From Chryseobacterium sp. W4I1 (GTDB lineage: Bacteria > Bacteroidota > Bacteroidia > Flavobacteriales > Weeksellaceae): DNA of 64,000 bases. A program made the position numbers and the translations under genes. Location of the stretch: NCBI RefSeq assembly GCF_030816115.1, contig NZ_JAUSXQ010000001.1, positions 4,383,001 to 4,447,000 on the forward strand, written 5' to 3'. The notes under the pieces are model-generated. The model saw only the letters and a program-made list of their open reading frames with translations. It searched no databases and had not been told where the DNA came from. This document shows, in pieces, positions 18,292-27,312 of this stretch (positions are counted from its first letter, which is position 1; the number at the start of each line of letters is the position of its first letter).

Positions 18292-19056
18292 ATGGAAAAG
18301 TTAATACCAAGGCATAACGATATATTAAAGGAACTGGACGAAAAGGGGCATGTTCTTGTACAGGATCTGTGCGAGAAATTAAATGTTTCGTCAGTTACGG
18401 TCCGAAAGGATCTGAACTATCTCGAAAGCTTAGGGCTGCTTTTCAGAAATCATGGAGGGGCAAGCAAGCATGTACGCTATGCATATGAAAGGAACGTAGA
18501 TGAGAAAGAAAACATTAATGTAGAAGCTAAACAGAATATTGCCAAGGCAGCTTTGCAGCTTATCCAGGAGAATGACTGTATTATTCTGGCTTCAGGAACT
18601 ACGATGCATTATCTTGCCAGAATGCTTGTGAATTTTGGTCCGCTTACTGTTTTGACCTCTTCTTTAAGGGTCGCTATAGAGTTATGTAATAATCCAAATA
18701 TTAATATTATACAATTGGGGGGAGAAGTCCGGAAGAGTTCTACATCTATTGTCGGATCTATTTCTGAAGGAATTCTCAAGCAGTTCTCTTGTAATAAGCT
18801 TTTTCTGGGCGTTGATGGAATTGATATTGATTTTGGGATCAGTACGTCCAATGCGGCAGAGGCTCATCTGAATCAGCTGATGATAGAATGCTCTGAAAAA
18901 GTTGTTATTCTTGGTGATTCTTCTAAGCTGAATAAGAAAGGTTTTGGGAAAATTGCTCCTTTAGATAAGGTTGATTATCTTATTACAGATAGTGATATTT
19001 GTGATGAGAATAGAGTGGCTTTAGAGGAAAAAGGAGTTACGGTAATTGTAAGATAG
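18292..19056 (+). CDS. glpR: DeoR/GlpR-family transcriptional regulator
   Basis: The 254-residue protein starts MEKLIPRHNDILKEL; the frame is open from 18250, but the promoter lies in that extension. The N-terminal winged helix reads VLVQDLCEKLNVSSVTVRKDLNYLESLGLLFRNHGGA, the DeoR-family signature, and the C-terminal sugar-phosphate sensor domain contains ILASGTTMHYLARML and LFLGVDGIDIDFGIST. It is divergent from glpD, so it is the expected glycerol-3-phosphate-responsive repressor of the glp operon. The effector is inferred from context. Confidence 0.85.
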   Translation: MEKLIPRHNDILKELDEKGHVLVQDLCEKLNVSSVTVRKDLNYLESLGLLFRNHGGASKHVRYAYERNVDEKENINVEAKQNIAKAALQLIQENDCIILASGTTMHYLARMLVNFGPLTVLTSSLRVAIELCNNPNINIIQLGGEVRKSSTSIVGSISEGILKQFSCNKLFLGVDGIDIDFGISTSNAAEAHLNQLMIECSEKVVILGDSSKLNKKGFGKIAPLDKVDYLITDSDICDENRVALEEKGVTVIVR

Positions 19057-19088
19057 TTGTGAAGTTTAAGAATTGATATTATTAAAAT

Positions 19089-19116
19089 AGAGACCTTCTG
19101 AAAACAGAACGCCTCT
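19089..19116 (-). terminator. Possible terminator between glpR and the GNAT gene
   Basis: AGAG/CTCT and TTCTG/CAGAA stems separated by a symmetric 3x3 internal loop flank an AAAA loop. A short T-rich run follows on the minus strand, so it would mainly end the GNAT transcript. Confidence 0.35.
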
Positions 19117-19139
19117 ACTATAAATAAGGATAAGTAAAC

Positions 19140-19583
19140 CTATATTTTCCAAAAAAATCTTTCTTTGGCTTTTCTTTCTGCTCCGAGACGACTGTAGAAC
19201 TTAATTGCTTTTGTATTAAAGTCTGGTGTCTGCCATTGAATAATTGAGCAATCTGCCGCTTTTGAATATTTTTTCACCACTTCCATTATTTGCTGGCCAA
19301 TTCCATTTCCTCTTGCTTTTTCTTTTAGAAACAGACAATCGAGATAAATGTAATATCCTGCATCCCATGTTGAAAACTGTTTGAAAAATGTGGCGTAACC
19401 AACAATTTCAATACCGGATTCAACAACCAAGCACTTTAAATTAGATTCTGATTCAAAAAGATGATTGGAGAGTTGTTCCTTTTTGTTGTTTTCATTGAAA
19501 TTACTTTTTTCATAGAGGGCATGAGCTTTACATAGCTCAATAATAGAACTTAGATCTTTCTTTTCTGCAAATCTTATTTTCAT
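19140..19583 (-). CDS. GNAT-family N-acetyltransferase
   Basis: The 147-residue protein has the GNAT fold order: an N-terminal MKIRFAEKKDLSSIIELCKAHALYE helix region, a central YYIYLDCLFLKEKARGNGIGQQIMEVVKKYS with the acetyl-CoA loop (RGNGIG, matching R/QxxGxG/A), and a C-terminal KAIKFYSRLGAERKAKERFFW. The substrate is unknown. It starts 12 bases after the rhodanese gene, so the two are likely co-transcribed and divergent from the LysR gene. Confidence 0.88.
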   Translation of the reverse strand: MKIRFAEKKDLSSIIELCKAHALYEKSNFNENNKKEQLSNHLFESESNLKCLVVESGIEIVGYATFFKQFSTWDAGYYIYLDCLFLKEKARGNGIGQQIMEVVKKYSKAADCSIIQWQTPDFNTKAIKFYSRLGAERKAKERFFWKI

Positions 19584-19595
19584 GTTTTTTTTGAA

Positions 19596-19988
19596 TTAAC
19601 AGGCACATTCAAATTGGTTTCCTTTTGTGGGGGTGATTCCTTCTGTGGCATAGCCGTCAAACTTCCACCATTCAATTCCTCCCATCAGTTCAATTACTTT
19701 AAAGCCTAATTGTGTCATTTTTAAAGCTCCTTTTGTAGAAGCATTACAGCCAATCCCGTCACAATAGCAGACATAAATTTTTGATTTATTGAGATGTTGA
19801 GTGCTTGCTTCTGTCATTTCTCTGTGTGGCAGATTAATGGAAGAAGGAATGTGTTCCTTGTCATATCCGATTGTTTTCCGTGTATCTACTGCGATATAAT
19901 CTGTGCTGTTTTGAAATGCCTCATATAGATCTGACGGGTCCATTTCATACTTTAATTTTCTTTGATAGAATTCAATTTGTTCTTGCAT
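19596..19988 (-). CDS. Rhodanese-like domain protein
   Basis: The 130-residue product (start MQEQIEFYQRKLKYEMDPSD at 19988; an extension to 20024 would include the promoter) is a single rhodanese domain: YIAVDTRKTIGYDKEHIPSSINLPHRE is followed by the active-site loop YVCYCDGIGCNAS and the distal LGFKVIELMGGIEWWKFDGY. The catalytic Cys is probably Cys76 and a second Cys81 sits in the loop; the protein ends CAC. Such proteins carry sulfane sulfur or act in detoxification or thiolation. Its expression is probably governed by the divergent LysR regulator. Confidence 0.85.
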   Translation of the reverse strand: MQEQIEFYQRKLKYEMDPSDLYEAFQNSTDYIAVDTRKTIGYDKEHIPSSINLPHREMTEASTQHLNKSKIYVCYCDGIGCNASTKGALKMTQLGFKVIELMGGIEWWKFDGYATEGITPTKGNQFECAC

Positions 19989-20009
19989 AATTTTAAATTT
20001 GTTTATATG

Positions 20010-20017
20010 CAAAGTTA
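20010..20017 (-). promoter_or_regulatory. -7 element of the rhodanese-GNAT operon
   Basis: The minus strand reads TAACTTTG, 22 bases before the rhodanese start. The extended 11-mer at 20007-20017 is the exact reverse complement of the one at the LysR promoter (20108-20118). Confidence 0.6.
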
Positions 20018-20107
20018 TACTCAAGGATTTTCTTTTGCTAAAGTTGGAATTGATTGCTTTACAGCTTTAATTGAAATATTTTCAAATATCAGTTTTCATT
20101 AGATTGC

Positions 20108-20115
20108 TAACTTTG
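20108..20115 (+). promoter_or_regulatory. -7 element of the LysR regulator gene
   Basis: TAACTTTG ends 5 bases before the ATG at 20120, so the transcript should be leaderless or nearly so, if this box is used. Confidence 0.5.
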
Positions 20116-20119
20116 CATT

Positions 20120-21013
20120 ATGGAAATCAAGTTTTTAAGACTTATTAAAACAATTGCAGAAGAGGGAAGTATTGCCAATTCTTCTGAAAAACTCTTTTTA
20201 ACGCAATCGGCATTAAGCCATCAGCTTAAGGATCTTGAAATTCAGCTTGGTTTTAAGGTGTTTTACAGAACAAGAAACAAATGGGAATTGACTGAAGAAG
20301 GGAATGTGCTTTACAGAACTGCATGTACAGTCATTGACAGTATAGAGGATGGGTTAAGTACTATTCAACAAATCAGGGTAGGAGCTTCAGGTAAAATTAA
20401 GGTAAGTACAGAATGTTATTCATTTTATCAGGGGCTGCCTTTCTTTATTCAGAAATTGGGTGTTCTGTATCCGGAAATTGAGGTGGATTTGGTGTTGGAA
20501 GCTACTCATGACCCTGTTTTGAAAGTAATGGCCAATGAAATTGATATTGCAATTGTTACTTCAAAACCTTCTGATAAGGAATTGGTAAGTATTGAAATCT
20601 TTGAAGATGAGATTTTTGCTGTGCTTCATCGGGAGAATCCATTAAATGACTCTGAATATCTGGATGTTCATGATTTTCTGGATCTTCATTTGATTATTCA
20701 TTCTTTTCCACTAAAAACGGTTTCAGTTTATGAAATATTTCTAAACCCAAACAGGGTAATGCCTGCGAAAATTTCTGCGGTTCCTTTAACGGAAGTTGCC
20801 TTGGAAATGGTGCAGGCTAACATAGGAATAACCTGTATGCCAAAATGGACGTTGAGATCATTTAAGCTGTCAGATGAATTGAGTTTTAAAAAAATTGGAA
20901 AACAAGGCTTAAAAAGAAAGCATTACCTGGTAGTGAGAAAATCGGATTTCGGAAAAAAGTACATTAATGATTTTCTTTTAAACTTCAAAGAACATTTTCA
21001 AAATTTCGGATAG
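20120..21013 (+). CDS. LysR-family transcriptional regulator
   Basis: The 297-residue length is standard. The N-terminal helix-turn-helix reads FLRLIKTIAEEGSIANSSEKLFLTQSALSHQLKDLEIQLGFKVFYRTRNKWELTEEG, a clear LysR signature, followed by a periplasmic-binding-protein-like effector domain (GKIKVSTECYSFYQGLPFFIQKLGVLYPEIEVDLVLE). It is divergent from the rhodanese-GNAT pair and probably controls it and itself. The effector is unknown. Confidence 0.9.
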   Translation: MEIKFLRLIKTIAEEGSIANSSEKLFLTQSALSHQLKDLEIQLGFKVFYRTRNKWELTEEGNVLYRTACTVIDSIEDGLSTIQQIRVGASGKIKVSTECYSFYQGLPFFIQKLGVLYPEIEVDLVLEATHDPVLKVMANEIDIAIVTSKPSDKELVSIEIFEDEIFAVLHRENPLNDSEYLDVHDFLDLHLIIHSFPLKTVSVYEIFLNPNRVMPAKISAVPLTEVALEMVQANIGITCMPKWTLRSFKLSDELSFKKIGKQGLKRKHYLVVRKSDFGKKYINDFLLNFKEHFQNFG

Positions 21014-21067
21014 TTTTTGATCAGTAATGGCTAATTGATTAAAAATCAAAATATTTTACTCTAAATA

Positions 21068-21098
21068 TTTGTCAGTTATAAAAATATTCATAAATTTG
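21068..21098 (+). promoter_or_regulatory. Promoter of the rplC-rplQ ribosomal operon
   Basis: TTTG at 21068-21071 and TAAATTTG at 21091-21098 are separated by exactly 19 bases, the same geometry as the rpsL promoter. Transcription should begin near 21105, about 100 bases before rplC. Confidence 0.8.
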
Positions 21099-21104
21099 CA
21101 CACT

Positions 21105-21204
21105 CCATTTTAGGGGCGTAGTATGCCTATATCAAAAGTAGAAATTACTTCAGACCTCCTAAAAATGTAGAAATTAGAAAGATAAATTTTATTATACATA
21201 AACA
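21105..21204 (+). promoter_or_regulatory. Structured 5' leader of the S10/spc/alpha operon
   Basis: The leader starts with CATTTTAGGGG (21106-21116), which can pair with CCTCCTAAAAATG (21155-21167): 11 pairs with one bulged A and one G-U. Inside is a small hairpin, AAGTA-GAAAT-TACTT (21136-21150). The long-range stem begins at the predicted transcript 5' end. It resembles an autoregulatory ribosomal-protein leader, but which protein binds is unknown and no covariation could be tested. Confidence 0.5.
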
Positions 21205-21831
21205 ATGTCAGGTATTATTGGTAAAAAAATCGGTATGACGTCTTTGTTTAACGAAGAAGGAAAGAATATTCCTTGTACAGTTATCCAAGCCGGTCCGTGC
21301 TCGGTTTTACAGGTCAGAACCATAGAAAAGGACGGCTACAAGTCAGTTCAGTTAGGTTTCGATGACAAGAGTGAAAAGAACGTAGGTAAAGCGTTAGCTG
21401 GCCATTTCAAAAAGGCTGGTTCTGCTCCAAAAGCTAAGTTGGTAGAATTCTACAGAGAATTCGTAGACGAAGTAAAAGTAGGAGAAGAAGTAAAAGTTAA
21501 TCTATTCGCTGAAGGTGAATTTGTTGACGTAACAGGAACTTCAAAAGGTAAAGGTTTCCAGGGTGTTGTTAAAAGACATGGCTTTGGAGGTGTAATGCAA
21601 GCTACTCATGGTCAGCACAACAGACTTAGAGCTCCAGGTTCTATCGGTGCTGGATCGGATCCTTCAAGAGTATTCAAAGGAATGAGAATGGCGGGTAGAA
21701 TGGGAGGTAAGCAGGTAACTGTACAAAACCTTCAAGTATTAAAAGTGGATCAAGAACAAAATCTTTTAGTAGTAAAAGGTGCTGTTCCGGGAGCTAAAAA
21801 TTCTTATGTAATTATCAGAAAATGGAACTAG
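21205..21831 (+). CDS. rplC: 50S ribosomal protein L3
   Basis: L3 is an early 50S assembly protein close to the peptidyl-transferase centre. The 208 residues include [40 protein letters not shown] and TQGH-like [16 protein letters not shown] with the loop Gln. It is the first gene after the promoter at 21068, instead of following rpsJ, and its end overlaps the rplD start by 10 bases. Confidence 0.97.
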   Translation: MSGIIGKKIGMTSLFNEEGKNIPCTVIQAGPCSVLQVRTIEKDGYKSVQLGFDDKSEKNVGKALAGHFKKAGSAPKAKLVEFYREFVDEVKVGEEVKVNLFAEGEFVDVTGTSKGKGFQGVVKRHGFGGVMQATHGQHNRLRAPGSIGAGSDPSRVFKGMRMAGRMGGKQVTVQNLQVLKVDQEQNLLVVKGAVPGAKNSYVIIRKWN

Positions 21832-22451
21832 TAGTATTAAATACATCAGGAAAAGAGACCGGAAGAAAAGTAACTCTAGACGAAACAGTATTCGGAATTG
21901 AGCCAAATCAGCACGCGGTTTACTTAGAAGTTAAGCAGTACCTTGCCGCTCAGAGACAAGGGACTCATAAATCAAAAGAAAGAAGCGAAATTACTGCTTC
22001 TACTAAAAAACTTAAGAAGCAAAAAGGATCTGGTTCTGCTAGATATGGTGATATCAAATCTCCAACTTTCAGAGGTGGAGGTAGAGTATTCGGACCAAAA
22101 CCAAGAGACTACAGATTCAAATTGAATAAAGCTCTTAAGAGATTAGCTAAAAAATCTGTTTTATCTCAGAAAATGAGAGACAACAGCATCAGAGTAATGG
22201 AAGATATGAGCTTAAACGCTCCTAAAACTAAAGATTTCATCTCTATCTTGAATGCATTGGCATTGAATGATAAGAAGTCTCTATTCGTTCTTCCTGAAGC
22301 TAACAAGAATGTATATTTATCTTCAAGAAACTTACCTAAAACTAAAGTAATGAACTTCAACGAAATTAGTTCATATGACTTAATGAATGCAGGTGAGATC
22401 GTATTCTTAGAAGGTGCAGTTGAAAAATTCCAGGAAAATTTAAAGAAATAA
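21822..22451 (+). CDS. rplD: 50S ribosomal protein L4
   Basis: L4 lines the exit tunnel. The 209-residue protein has the [30 protein letters not shown] loop characteristic of L4. In E. coli, L4 represses the S10 operon through its leader; whether it acts on the leader at 21105 here is open. It overlaps rplC by 10 bases, indicating coupled translation. Confidence 0.97.
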   Translation: MELVVLNTSGKETGRKVTLDETVFGIEPNQHAVYLEVKQYLAAQRQGTHKSKERSEITASTKKLKKQKGSGSARYGDIKSPTFRGGGRVFGPKPRDYRFKLNKALKRLAKKSVLSQKMRDNSIRVMEDMSLNAPKTKDFISILNALALNDKKSLFVLPEANKNVYLSSRNLPKTKVMNFNEISSYDLMNAGEIVFLEGAVEKFQENLKK

Positions 22452-22454
22452 ATC

Positions 22455-22745
22455 ATGTCACTTATTATTAAACCAGTTATTTCAGAAAAGGCTAACTATC
22501 TTACAGATTTAAGAGGTGCTTATTCTTTCCTAGTTGATCCTAGGGCGAATAAAATCCAGATTAAAAAAGCGGTAGAACAAGCTTACGGTGTGAAAGTAGC
22601 AGACGTTAGAACCATGATTTATGCGCCTAAAGTTTCTTCAAAGCATACTAAGAAAGGTCTTCAAGTAGGAAAGACAAACAAATTGAAAAAAGCGGTTATC
22701 ACTCTTTCTGAAGGGGAAGTAATCGATATTTTTGCTGTAAATTAA
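22455..22745 (+). CDS. rplW: 50S ribosomal protein L23
   Basis: L23 lies at the tunnel exit and is a docking site for SRP and trigger factor. The 96 residues match the family: LIIKPVISEKANYLTDLRGAYSFLVDPRANKIQIKKAVEQAYGVKVADVRT, followed by a shortened basic loop and GEVIDIFAVN. It starts 3 bases after rplD. Confidence 0.96.
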   Translation: MSLIIKPVISEKANYLTDLRGAYSFLVDPRANKIQIKKAVEQAYGVKVADVRTMIYAPKVSSKHTKKGLQVGKTNKLKKAVITLSEGEVIDIFAVN

Positions 22746-22767
22746 TTATTAATTATAAATAATAGTA

Positions 22768-23589
22768 ATGTCTGTTAGAAAATTAAAACCTATCACCCCA
22801 GGACAGAGATTCAGAATTGTAAACAATTTTGAGGAAATTACTACCAACAAACCAGAGAAATCTCTAACAGTTGGTATTAGTAAGTCAGGTGGACGTAACC
22901 AAACTGGTAAAATGACCATGCGTTACACCGGAGGTGGACACAAAAAGAAATACAGAATTATCGACTTCAAAAGAAACAAGCATGATGTTGAAGCAACGGT
23001 AAAAACTGTAGAATATGATCCAAACAGAACTGCATTTATCGCTTTATTAGAGTATGCAGACGGAGAGAAGAGATATATCATCGCTCCAAACGGTATCAAA
23101 GTAGATCAAAAAGTAGTTTCAGGAGAAAGCGTAGAACCGAATATCGGTAACGCAATGAAATTGAAAAACATTCCATTGGGTACTGTTATTTCTTGTGTTG
23201 AAATGAAACCTGGACAAGGTGCAATTTTAGCAAGAAGTGCTGGTTCTTCAGCTCAATTAACTTCAAGAGACGGAAAATATGCAATCATCAAATTGCCTTC
23301 AGGAGAATCTAGAATGATCCTTACTGAATGTTATGCAATGGTTGGATCTGTTTCTAACTCTGATCATCAGTTAACTGTTTCAGGTAAGGCTGGTAGAAGC
23401 AGATGGTTAGGTAGAAGACCTAGAACTAGACCAGTAGTAATGAACCCTGTAGATCACCCAATGGGAGGTGGTGAAGGTCGTTCTTCTGGAGGTCACCCAA
23501 GATCTAGAAATGGTATGCCTGCTAAAGGTTACAAAACCAGAAAGAAAAATAAAGCGTCTAACCGTCATATCATATCTAAACGTAAATAA
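22768..23589 (+). CDS. rplB: 50S ribosomal protein L2
   Basis: L2 is needed for subunit joining and peptidyl transfer. The 273-residue length is standard. Diagnostic segments are [22 protein letters not shown], the C-terminal [37 protein letters not shown] (which contains the conserved His of the [10 protein letters not shown] loop) and [12 protein letters not shown]. Confidence 0.97.
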   Translation: MSVRKLKPITPGQRFRIVNNFEEITTNKPEKSLTVGISKSGGRNQTGKMTMRYTGGGHKKKYRIIDFKRNKHDVEATVKTVEYDPNRTAFIALLEYADGEKRYIIAPNGIKVDQKVVSGESVEPNIGNAMKLKNIPLGTVISCVEMKPGQGAILARSAGSSAQLTSRDGKYAIIKLPSGESRMILTECYAMVGSVSNSDHQLTVSGKAGRSRWLGRRPRTRPVVMNPVDHPMGGGEGRSSGGHPRSRNGMPAKGYKTRKKNKASNRHIISKRK

Positions 23590-23591
23590 TT

Positions 23592-23870
23592 ATGGCAAGA
23601 TCACTTAAAAAAGGACCATTCATTCATCATACTTTAGATAAGAAGGTTCAGACAAACATAGAGTCTGGTAAGAAGACAGTTATTAAAACTTGGTCTAGAG
23701 CGTCTATGATCTCTCCAGACTTCGTAGGACAAACTATCGCTGTACACAATGGGAAATCTTTTATTCCTGTTTATGTTACAGAAAACATGGTTGGTCACAA
23801 GTTAGGCGAATTTTCTCCAACAAGATCTTTCAGAGGTCATGGTGGTAATAAAAACAAAGGAAGTAGATAA
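23592..23870 (+). CDS. rpsS: 30S ribosomal protein S19
   Basis: S19 is in the 30S head beside S13. The 92-residue protein begins [18 protein letters not shown] and has [21 protein letters not shown] and [15 protein letters not shown], all conserved. It starts 2 bases after rplB and ends 2 bases before rplV. Confidence 0.97.
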   Translation: MARSLKKGPFIHHTLDKKVQTNIESGKKTVIKTWSRASMISPDFVGQTIAVHNGKSFIPVYVTENMVGHKLGEFSPTRSFRGHGGNKNKGSR

Positions 23871-23872
23871 TC

Positions 23873-24271
23873 ATGGGATCAAGAAAAAGAGAAAGTGCAT
23901 TAGCACGTAAATTAACAAATCAAGATGTAGTAAAAGCATTACATAACGATTGCCCTTCTTCTCCAAGAAAGATGAGATTAGTAGCTGATATCATCAGAGG
24001 GGTAGAAGTAGACAAAGCTTTATACATCCTAAAATATTCAAAGAAAGACGCATCTAACAAGTTAGAGAAAGTCTTACTTTCAGCAATGGCCAACTGGCAA
24101 GCTAAGAACGAAGGTGCTGATATCGAAGAAGCTAATCTTATCGTTAAAGAAATTTTTGTAGACAGTGCAAGACAATTGAAGAGACTAAGACCAGCTCCAC
24201 AAGGTAGAGGGTATAGAATCAGAAAGAGATCAAACCACATTACACTAATCTTAGGTAATAAAGAAAATTAA
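23873..24271 (+). CDS. rplV: 50S ribosomal protein L22
   Basis: L22 spans the exit tunnel and is a macrolide-contact protein. The 132-residue sequence has [48 protein letters not shown] and the tunnel-loop segment [24 protein letters not shown]. The N-terminus is extended by about 20 residues ([20 protein letters not shown]) relative to the shortest homologues. Confidence 0.95.
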   Translation: MGSRKRESALARKLTNQDVVKALHNDCPSSPRKMRLVADIIRGVEVDKALYILKYSKKDASNKLEKVLLSAMANWQAKNEGADIEEANLIVKEIFVDSARQLKRLRPAPQGRGYRIRKRSNHITLILGNKEN

Positions 24272-24278
24272 TCAAGGT

Positions 24279-25031
24279 ATGGGACAGAAGACAAATCCAA
24301 TTGGTAACAGATTAGGTATCATCAGAGGATGGGATTCAAACTGGTTTGGTGGAAAAGATTATGGAGACAGAATCGCTGAAGACTACAAAATCAGAAGATA
24401 CCTTGAAGCAAGATTATCTAAAGGTGGGATTTCAAAAATTTATATTGAAAGAACATTAAAATTAGTAACAGTTACAATCACTACTGCTAGACCGGGACTT
24501 ATCATCGGTAAAGGAGGTCAGGAAGTTGATAAATTGAAAGAAGAATTGAAGAAACTTACAGGTAAGGATATTCAAATCAATATTTTCGAAATCAAAAGAC
24601 CTGAACTTGATGCAGTATTAGTTGCAGACAGTATCTCTAAGCAAATCGAAAACAGAATCTCTTACAGAAGAGCTGTGAAGATGGCAATGGCTAGTACAAT
24701 GAGAATGGGTGCTGAAGGTATCAAAGTTCAAATCTCTGGTAGATTGAACGGTGCTGAAATGGCAAGAAGCGAATCTTTCAAAGACGGAAGAATTCCTTTG
24801 TCTACTTTCAGAGCTGATATTGATTATCACTGGGCTGAAGCTCATACTACTTACGGTAGATTAGGAGTGAAAGTTTGGATCATGAAAGGAGAAGTTTACG
24901 GTAAAAGAGAACTTTCTCCACTAGTGGGACAACAGAAGAAAGGAGGTCCTGCAGGAGGTGGAAACAGAGGTGGAGACCGTGATAACAGAAGACCTAGAAA
25001 GAATAATAACAATAATAACAATAATAATTAA
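24279..25031 (+). CDS. rpsC: 30S ribosomal protein S3 with Asn-rich C-terminal tail
   Basis: S3 forms part of the mRNA entry helicase. The N-terminal [29 protein letters not shown], the KH domain ([24 protein letters not shown]) and the C-domain [48 protein letters not shown] are all present. The 250-residue length exceeds the usual 210-235 because of a disordered Gly/Arg/Asn tail ending in nine Asn residues, encoded by a near-tandem AAT/AAC tract. A 98-base repeat-bearing spacer follows. Confidence 0.96.
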   Translation: MGQKTNPIGNRLGIIRGWDSNWFGGKDYGDRIAEDYKIRRYLEARLSKGGISKIYIERTLKLVTVTITTARPGLIIGKGGQEVDKLKEELKKLTGKDIQINIFEIKRPELDAVLVADSISKQIENRISYRRAVKMAMASTMRMGAEGIKVQISGRLNGAEMARSESFKDGRIPLSTFRADIDYHWAEAHTTYGRLGVKVWIMKGEVYGKRELSPLVGQQKKGGPAGGGNRGGDRDNRRPRKNNNNNNNNN

Positions 25032-25090
25032 AAATTTTAGGTTAGAAATTTTGAATTTTAAATTACCGTTACTTTTTTAAAATATAAAAA

Positions 25091-25125
25091 ATCTAAAATC
25101 TAAAATCTAAAATCTAAAATTTAGA
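25091..25125. repeat. Tandem heptamer repeat in the rpsC-rplP spacer
   Basis: Four perfect ATCTAAA copies and a degenerate fifth (ATTTAGA) lie 5 bases before the rplP start. CTAAAATTT at 25114-25122 can pair with AAATTTTAG at 25032-25040, which would fold most of the spacer into one stem-loop. The number of repeats may vary between strains. Confidence 0.75.
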
Positions 25126-25129
25126 AATT

Positions 25130-25555
25130 ATGTTACAACCAAAAAGAACCAAATTCCGTAGAGTTCACAAGATGAAAATGAAGGGGATTGCTCAAAGAGG
25201 TAATCAACTGGCTTACGGAACATTTGGAATCAAAGCTATAGAAGGTGCTTGGATTACTGCAAGACAAATCGAAGCTGCTCGTATCGCTGCGACAAGATAT
25301 ATGAAGAGAGAAGGCCAGCTATGGATCAAAATCTTCCCGGATAAGCCTATTACTAAGAAACCAGCCGAAGTAAGGATGGGTAAAGGTAAAGGTGCTGTGG
25401 AATATTGGGTAGCTGTAGTTAAACCAGGTAAAATTATGTTCGAAATCGGAGGAGTATCTTACGAAATCGCTAAGGAAGCTTTAAGACTTGCTGCACAGAA
25501 ATTACCGGTAATTACTAAATTCGTAGTTGCTAACGATTTTGTTAAACCTCTATAA
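25130..25555 (+). CDS. rplP: 50S ribosomal protein L16
   Basis: L16 contacts tRNA in the A and P sites. The 141-residue sequence has [25 protein letters not shown], the conserved arginine-containing [39 protein letters not shown] (the region hydroxylated at Arg in E. coli) and a normal C-terminus. It follows the heptamer repeat instead of the tight spacing usual in this operon. Confidence 0.96.
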   Translation: MLQPKRTKFRRVHKMKMKGIAQRGNQLAYGTFGIKAIEGAWITARQIEAARIAATRYMKREGQLWIKIFPDKPITKKPAEVRMGKGKGAVEYWVAVVKPGKIMFEIGGVSYEIAKEALRLAAQKLPVITKFVVANDFVKPL

Positions 25556-25566
25556 TCTTTGATACA

Positions 25567-25755
25567 ATGAAACAAGCTGATATTAAAAATTTAAGCGCGG
25601 GTGATATTCAAGCAAAACTTGCTGAATTGAAAACTCAATATTCAAAACTGAAATTGGCTCACAAGATCAGTCCAATTGAAAACCCGATTCAAATCAGAGA
25701 TTTGAGAAGATCGATCGCTAGACTAAACACAGAGTTAACCACTAAACAACAATAA
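25567..25755 (+). CDS. rpmC: 50S ribosomal protein L29
   Basis: L29 is a small two-helix protein at the tunnel exit beside L23. The 62-residue sequence contains [45 protein letters not shown], the typical L29 pattern. It lies 11 bases after rplP and 14 bases before rpsQ. Confidence 0.94.
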   Translation: MKQADIKNLSAGDIQAKLAELKTQYSKLKLAHKISPIENPIQIRDLRRSIARLNTELTTKQQ

Positions 25756-25769
25756 GATTTTCATACATT

Positions 25770-26024
25770 ATGGAAAGAAACTTAAGAAAAGAAAGAATCG
25801 GAATAGTTTCCAGCAATAAAATGGAAAAGACCATTGTTGTAAGTGAGACTACGAGAGTAAAGCACCCGATGTACGGTAAATTCGTTCTAAAAACGAAAAA
25901 ATATACTGCACATGACGAGAATAACGAATGCACAGAAGGAGATACAGTTTTAATTACTGAAACTAGACCTTTGAGCAAGAGCAAGAGATGGAGATTAGTA
26001 AGAATCATTGAAAAAGCTAAGTAA
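25770..26024 (+). CDS. rpsQ: 30S ribosomal protein S17
   Basis: S17 is an early 30S assembly protein of OB fold. The 84 residues have [74 protein letters not shown], which is diagnostic. It ends 2 bases before rplN. Confidence 0.96.
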   Translation: MERNLRKERIGIVSSNKMEKTIVVSETTRVKHPMYGKFVLKTKKYTAHDENNECTEGDTVLITETRPLSKSKRWRLVRIIEKAK

Positions 26025-26026
26025 TA

Positions 26027-26395
26027 ATGTTACAAACAGAATCAAGACTAAAAGTTGCTGATAACACTGGTGCGAAAGAAGTACTAGTAATCAGAGTTCT
26101 AGGAGGAACTAGAAGAAGATATGCTTCAGTTGGTGATAAAATCGTTGTTACTATCAAAGATTCTACACCATCAGGAAACGCTAAAAAAGGTCAGGTATCT
26201 AAAGCTGTAGTAGTAAGAACTAAAAAAGCAGTTAGAAGAAAAGATGGTTCATACATCAAATTCGAAGACAATGCTTGTGTATTACTAAACGCAGCAGGAG
26301 AAATGAGAGGAACACGTGTTTTCGGACCGGTTGCTCGTGAGTTGAGAGACAAAGAATATATGAAAATCATTTCATTAGCTCCTGAAGTACTTTAA
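26027..26395 (+). CDS. rplN: 50S ribosomal protein L14
   Basis: L14 forms the B8 bridge and is the target of the silencing factor RsfS in other bacteria. The 122-residue protein starts [27 protein letters not shown] and ends [32 protein letters not shown], a textbook match. Confidence 0.97.
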   Translation: MLQTESRLKVADNTGAKEVLVIRVLGGTRRRYASVGDKIVVTIKDSTPSGNAKKGQVSKAVVVRTKKAVRRKDGSYIKFEDNACVLLNAAGEMRGTRVFGPVARELRDKEYMKIISLAPEVL

Positions 26396-26417
26396 TTTTA
26401 AAAATTTTTAAAAGAAA

Positions 26418-26744
26418 ATGTCAAAGTTAAAAATAAAAAGAGGAGATAACGTCATCATTACTACTGGTAAGAAAGATATCAAAGGTAAAACAGGTGAAGT
26501 TATTGAAGTGATCAAAAAAGAAGGAAGAGATCCTAGAGTTATCGTTGCAGGACTAAACATCGTTAAAAAACACGTTAAGCCTTCAGCTTCTAACCCACAA
26601 GGTGGAATCACTGAAAAAGAAGCTTCTATTCATATCTCAAACATTGCTTTAGTTGGTAAAGACGGTAAAGCAGTGAAAGTTGGTTATAAAATCGACGGAG
26701 ATAAGAAAGTGAGAATCGATAAAAAAACGGGTGAAACTTTATAA
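26418..26744 (+). CDS. rplX: 50S ribosomal protein L24
   Basis: L24 initiates 50S assembly. The 108-residue sequence begins with a KOW motif (IKRGDNVIITTGKKDIKGKTGEVIEVIKKEGRDPRVIVAGLN) and continues KHVKPSASNPQGGITEKEASIHISNIAL, as expected. It is 13 bases before rplE. Confidence 0.95.
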   Translation: MSKLKIKRGDNVIITTGKKDIKGKTGEVIEVIKKEGRDPRVIVAGLNIVKKHVKPSASNPQGGITEKEASIHISNIALVGKDGKAVKVGYKIDGDKKVRIDKKTGETL

Positions 26745-26757
26745 TTTGAATTAACAC

Positions 26758-27309
26758 ATGGAATTTATAGCAAGACCCAAAAATATTTACAGAGAGAAAA
26801 TTGTTCCTGCAATGATGGAAGAATTTGGTTACAAATCTGTAATGCAGGTACCTAAATTGGAAAAAATCATCCTATCTCAAGGATTAGGTGATGCCACTGC
26901 AGACAAGAAAATCATTGATTATGCTGTAGAAGAATTAACAATGATTACTGGCCAGAAAGCAGTTGGTACTATCTCTAAGAAAGACGAAGCGGCTTTCAAA
27001 TTGAGAAAAGGTATGCCTGTAGGTGCTAAAGTAACATTGAGAGCTCATAAAATGTATGAATTCTTAGACAGACTTACTGCTTCTGCTTTACCACGTATCA
27101 GAGATTTCTCTGGTATCAAAGCAGACGGGTTCGATGGTAGAGGTAACTACAACTTAGGTATTACTGAGCAGATTATCTTCCCTGAGATCGTAATTGACAA
27201 AGTGAAAAAAATCCAAGGGATGGACATCACTTTCGTTACAAGTGCGAAAACAGATAAAGAAGCGAAAGCATTATTAACTCACTTCGGTTTACCATTTAAA
27301 AAGAACTAA
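26758..27309 (+). CDS. rplE: 50S ribosomal protein L5
   Basis: L5 binds 5S rRNA in the central protuberance. The 183-residue protein has [35 protein letters not shown] and [34 protein letters not shown], both conserved. In E. coli the S8 repressor site of the spc operon is at the rplE start; no equivalent was identified here. Confidence 0.97.
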   Translation: MEFIARPKNIYREKIVPAMMEEFGYKSVMQVPKLEKIILSQGLGDATADKKIIDYAVEELTMITGQKAVGTISKKDEAAFKLRKGMPVGAKVTLRAHKMYEFLDRLTASALPRIRDFSGIKADGFDGRGNYNLGITEQIIFPEIVIDKVKKIQGMDITFVTSAKTDKEAKALLTHFGLPFKKN

Positions 27310-27312
27310 GAA

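Noticed and set aside
25091..25125. Heptamer repeats as a CRISPR-like array
   Set aside because: Units are only 7 bases and lack spacers; it is a simple tandem repeat.
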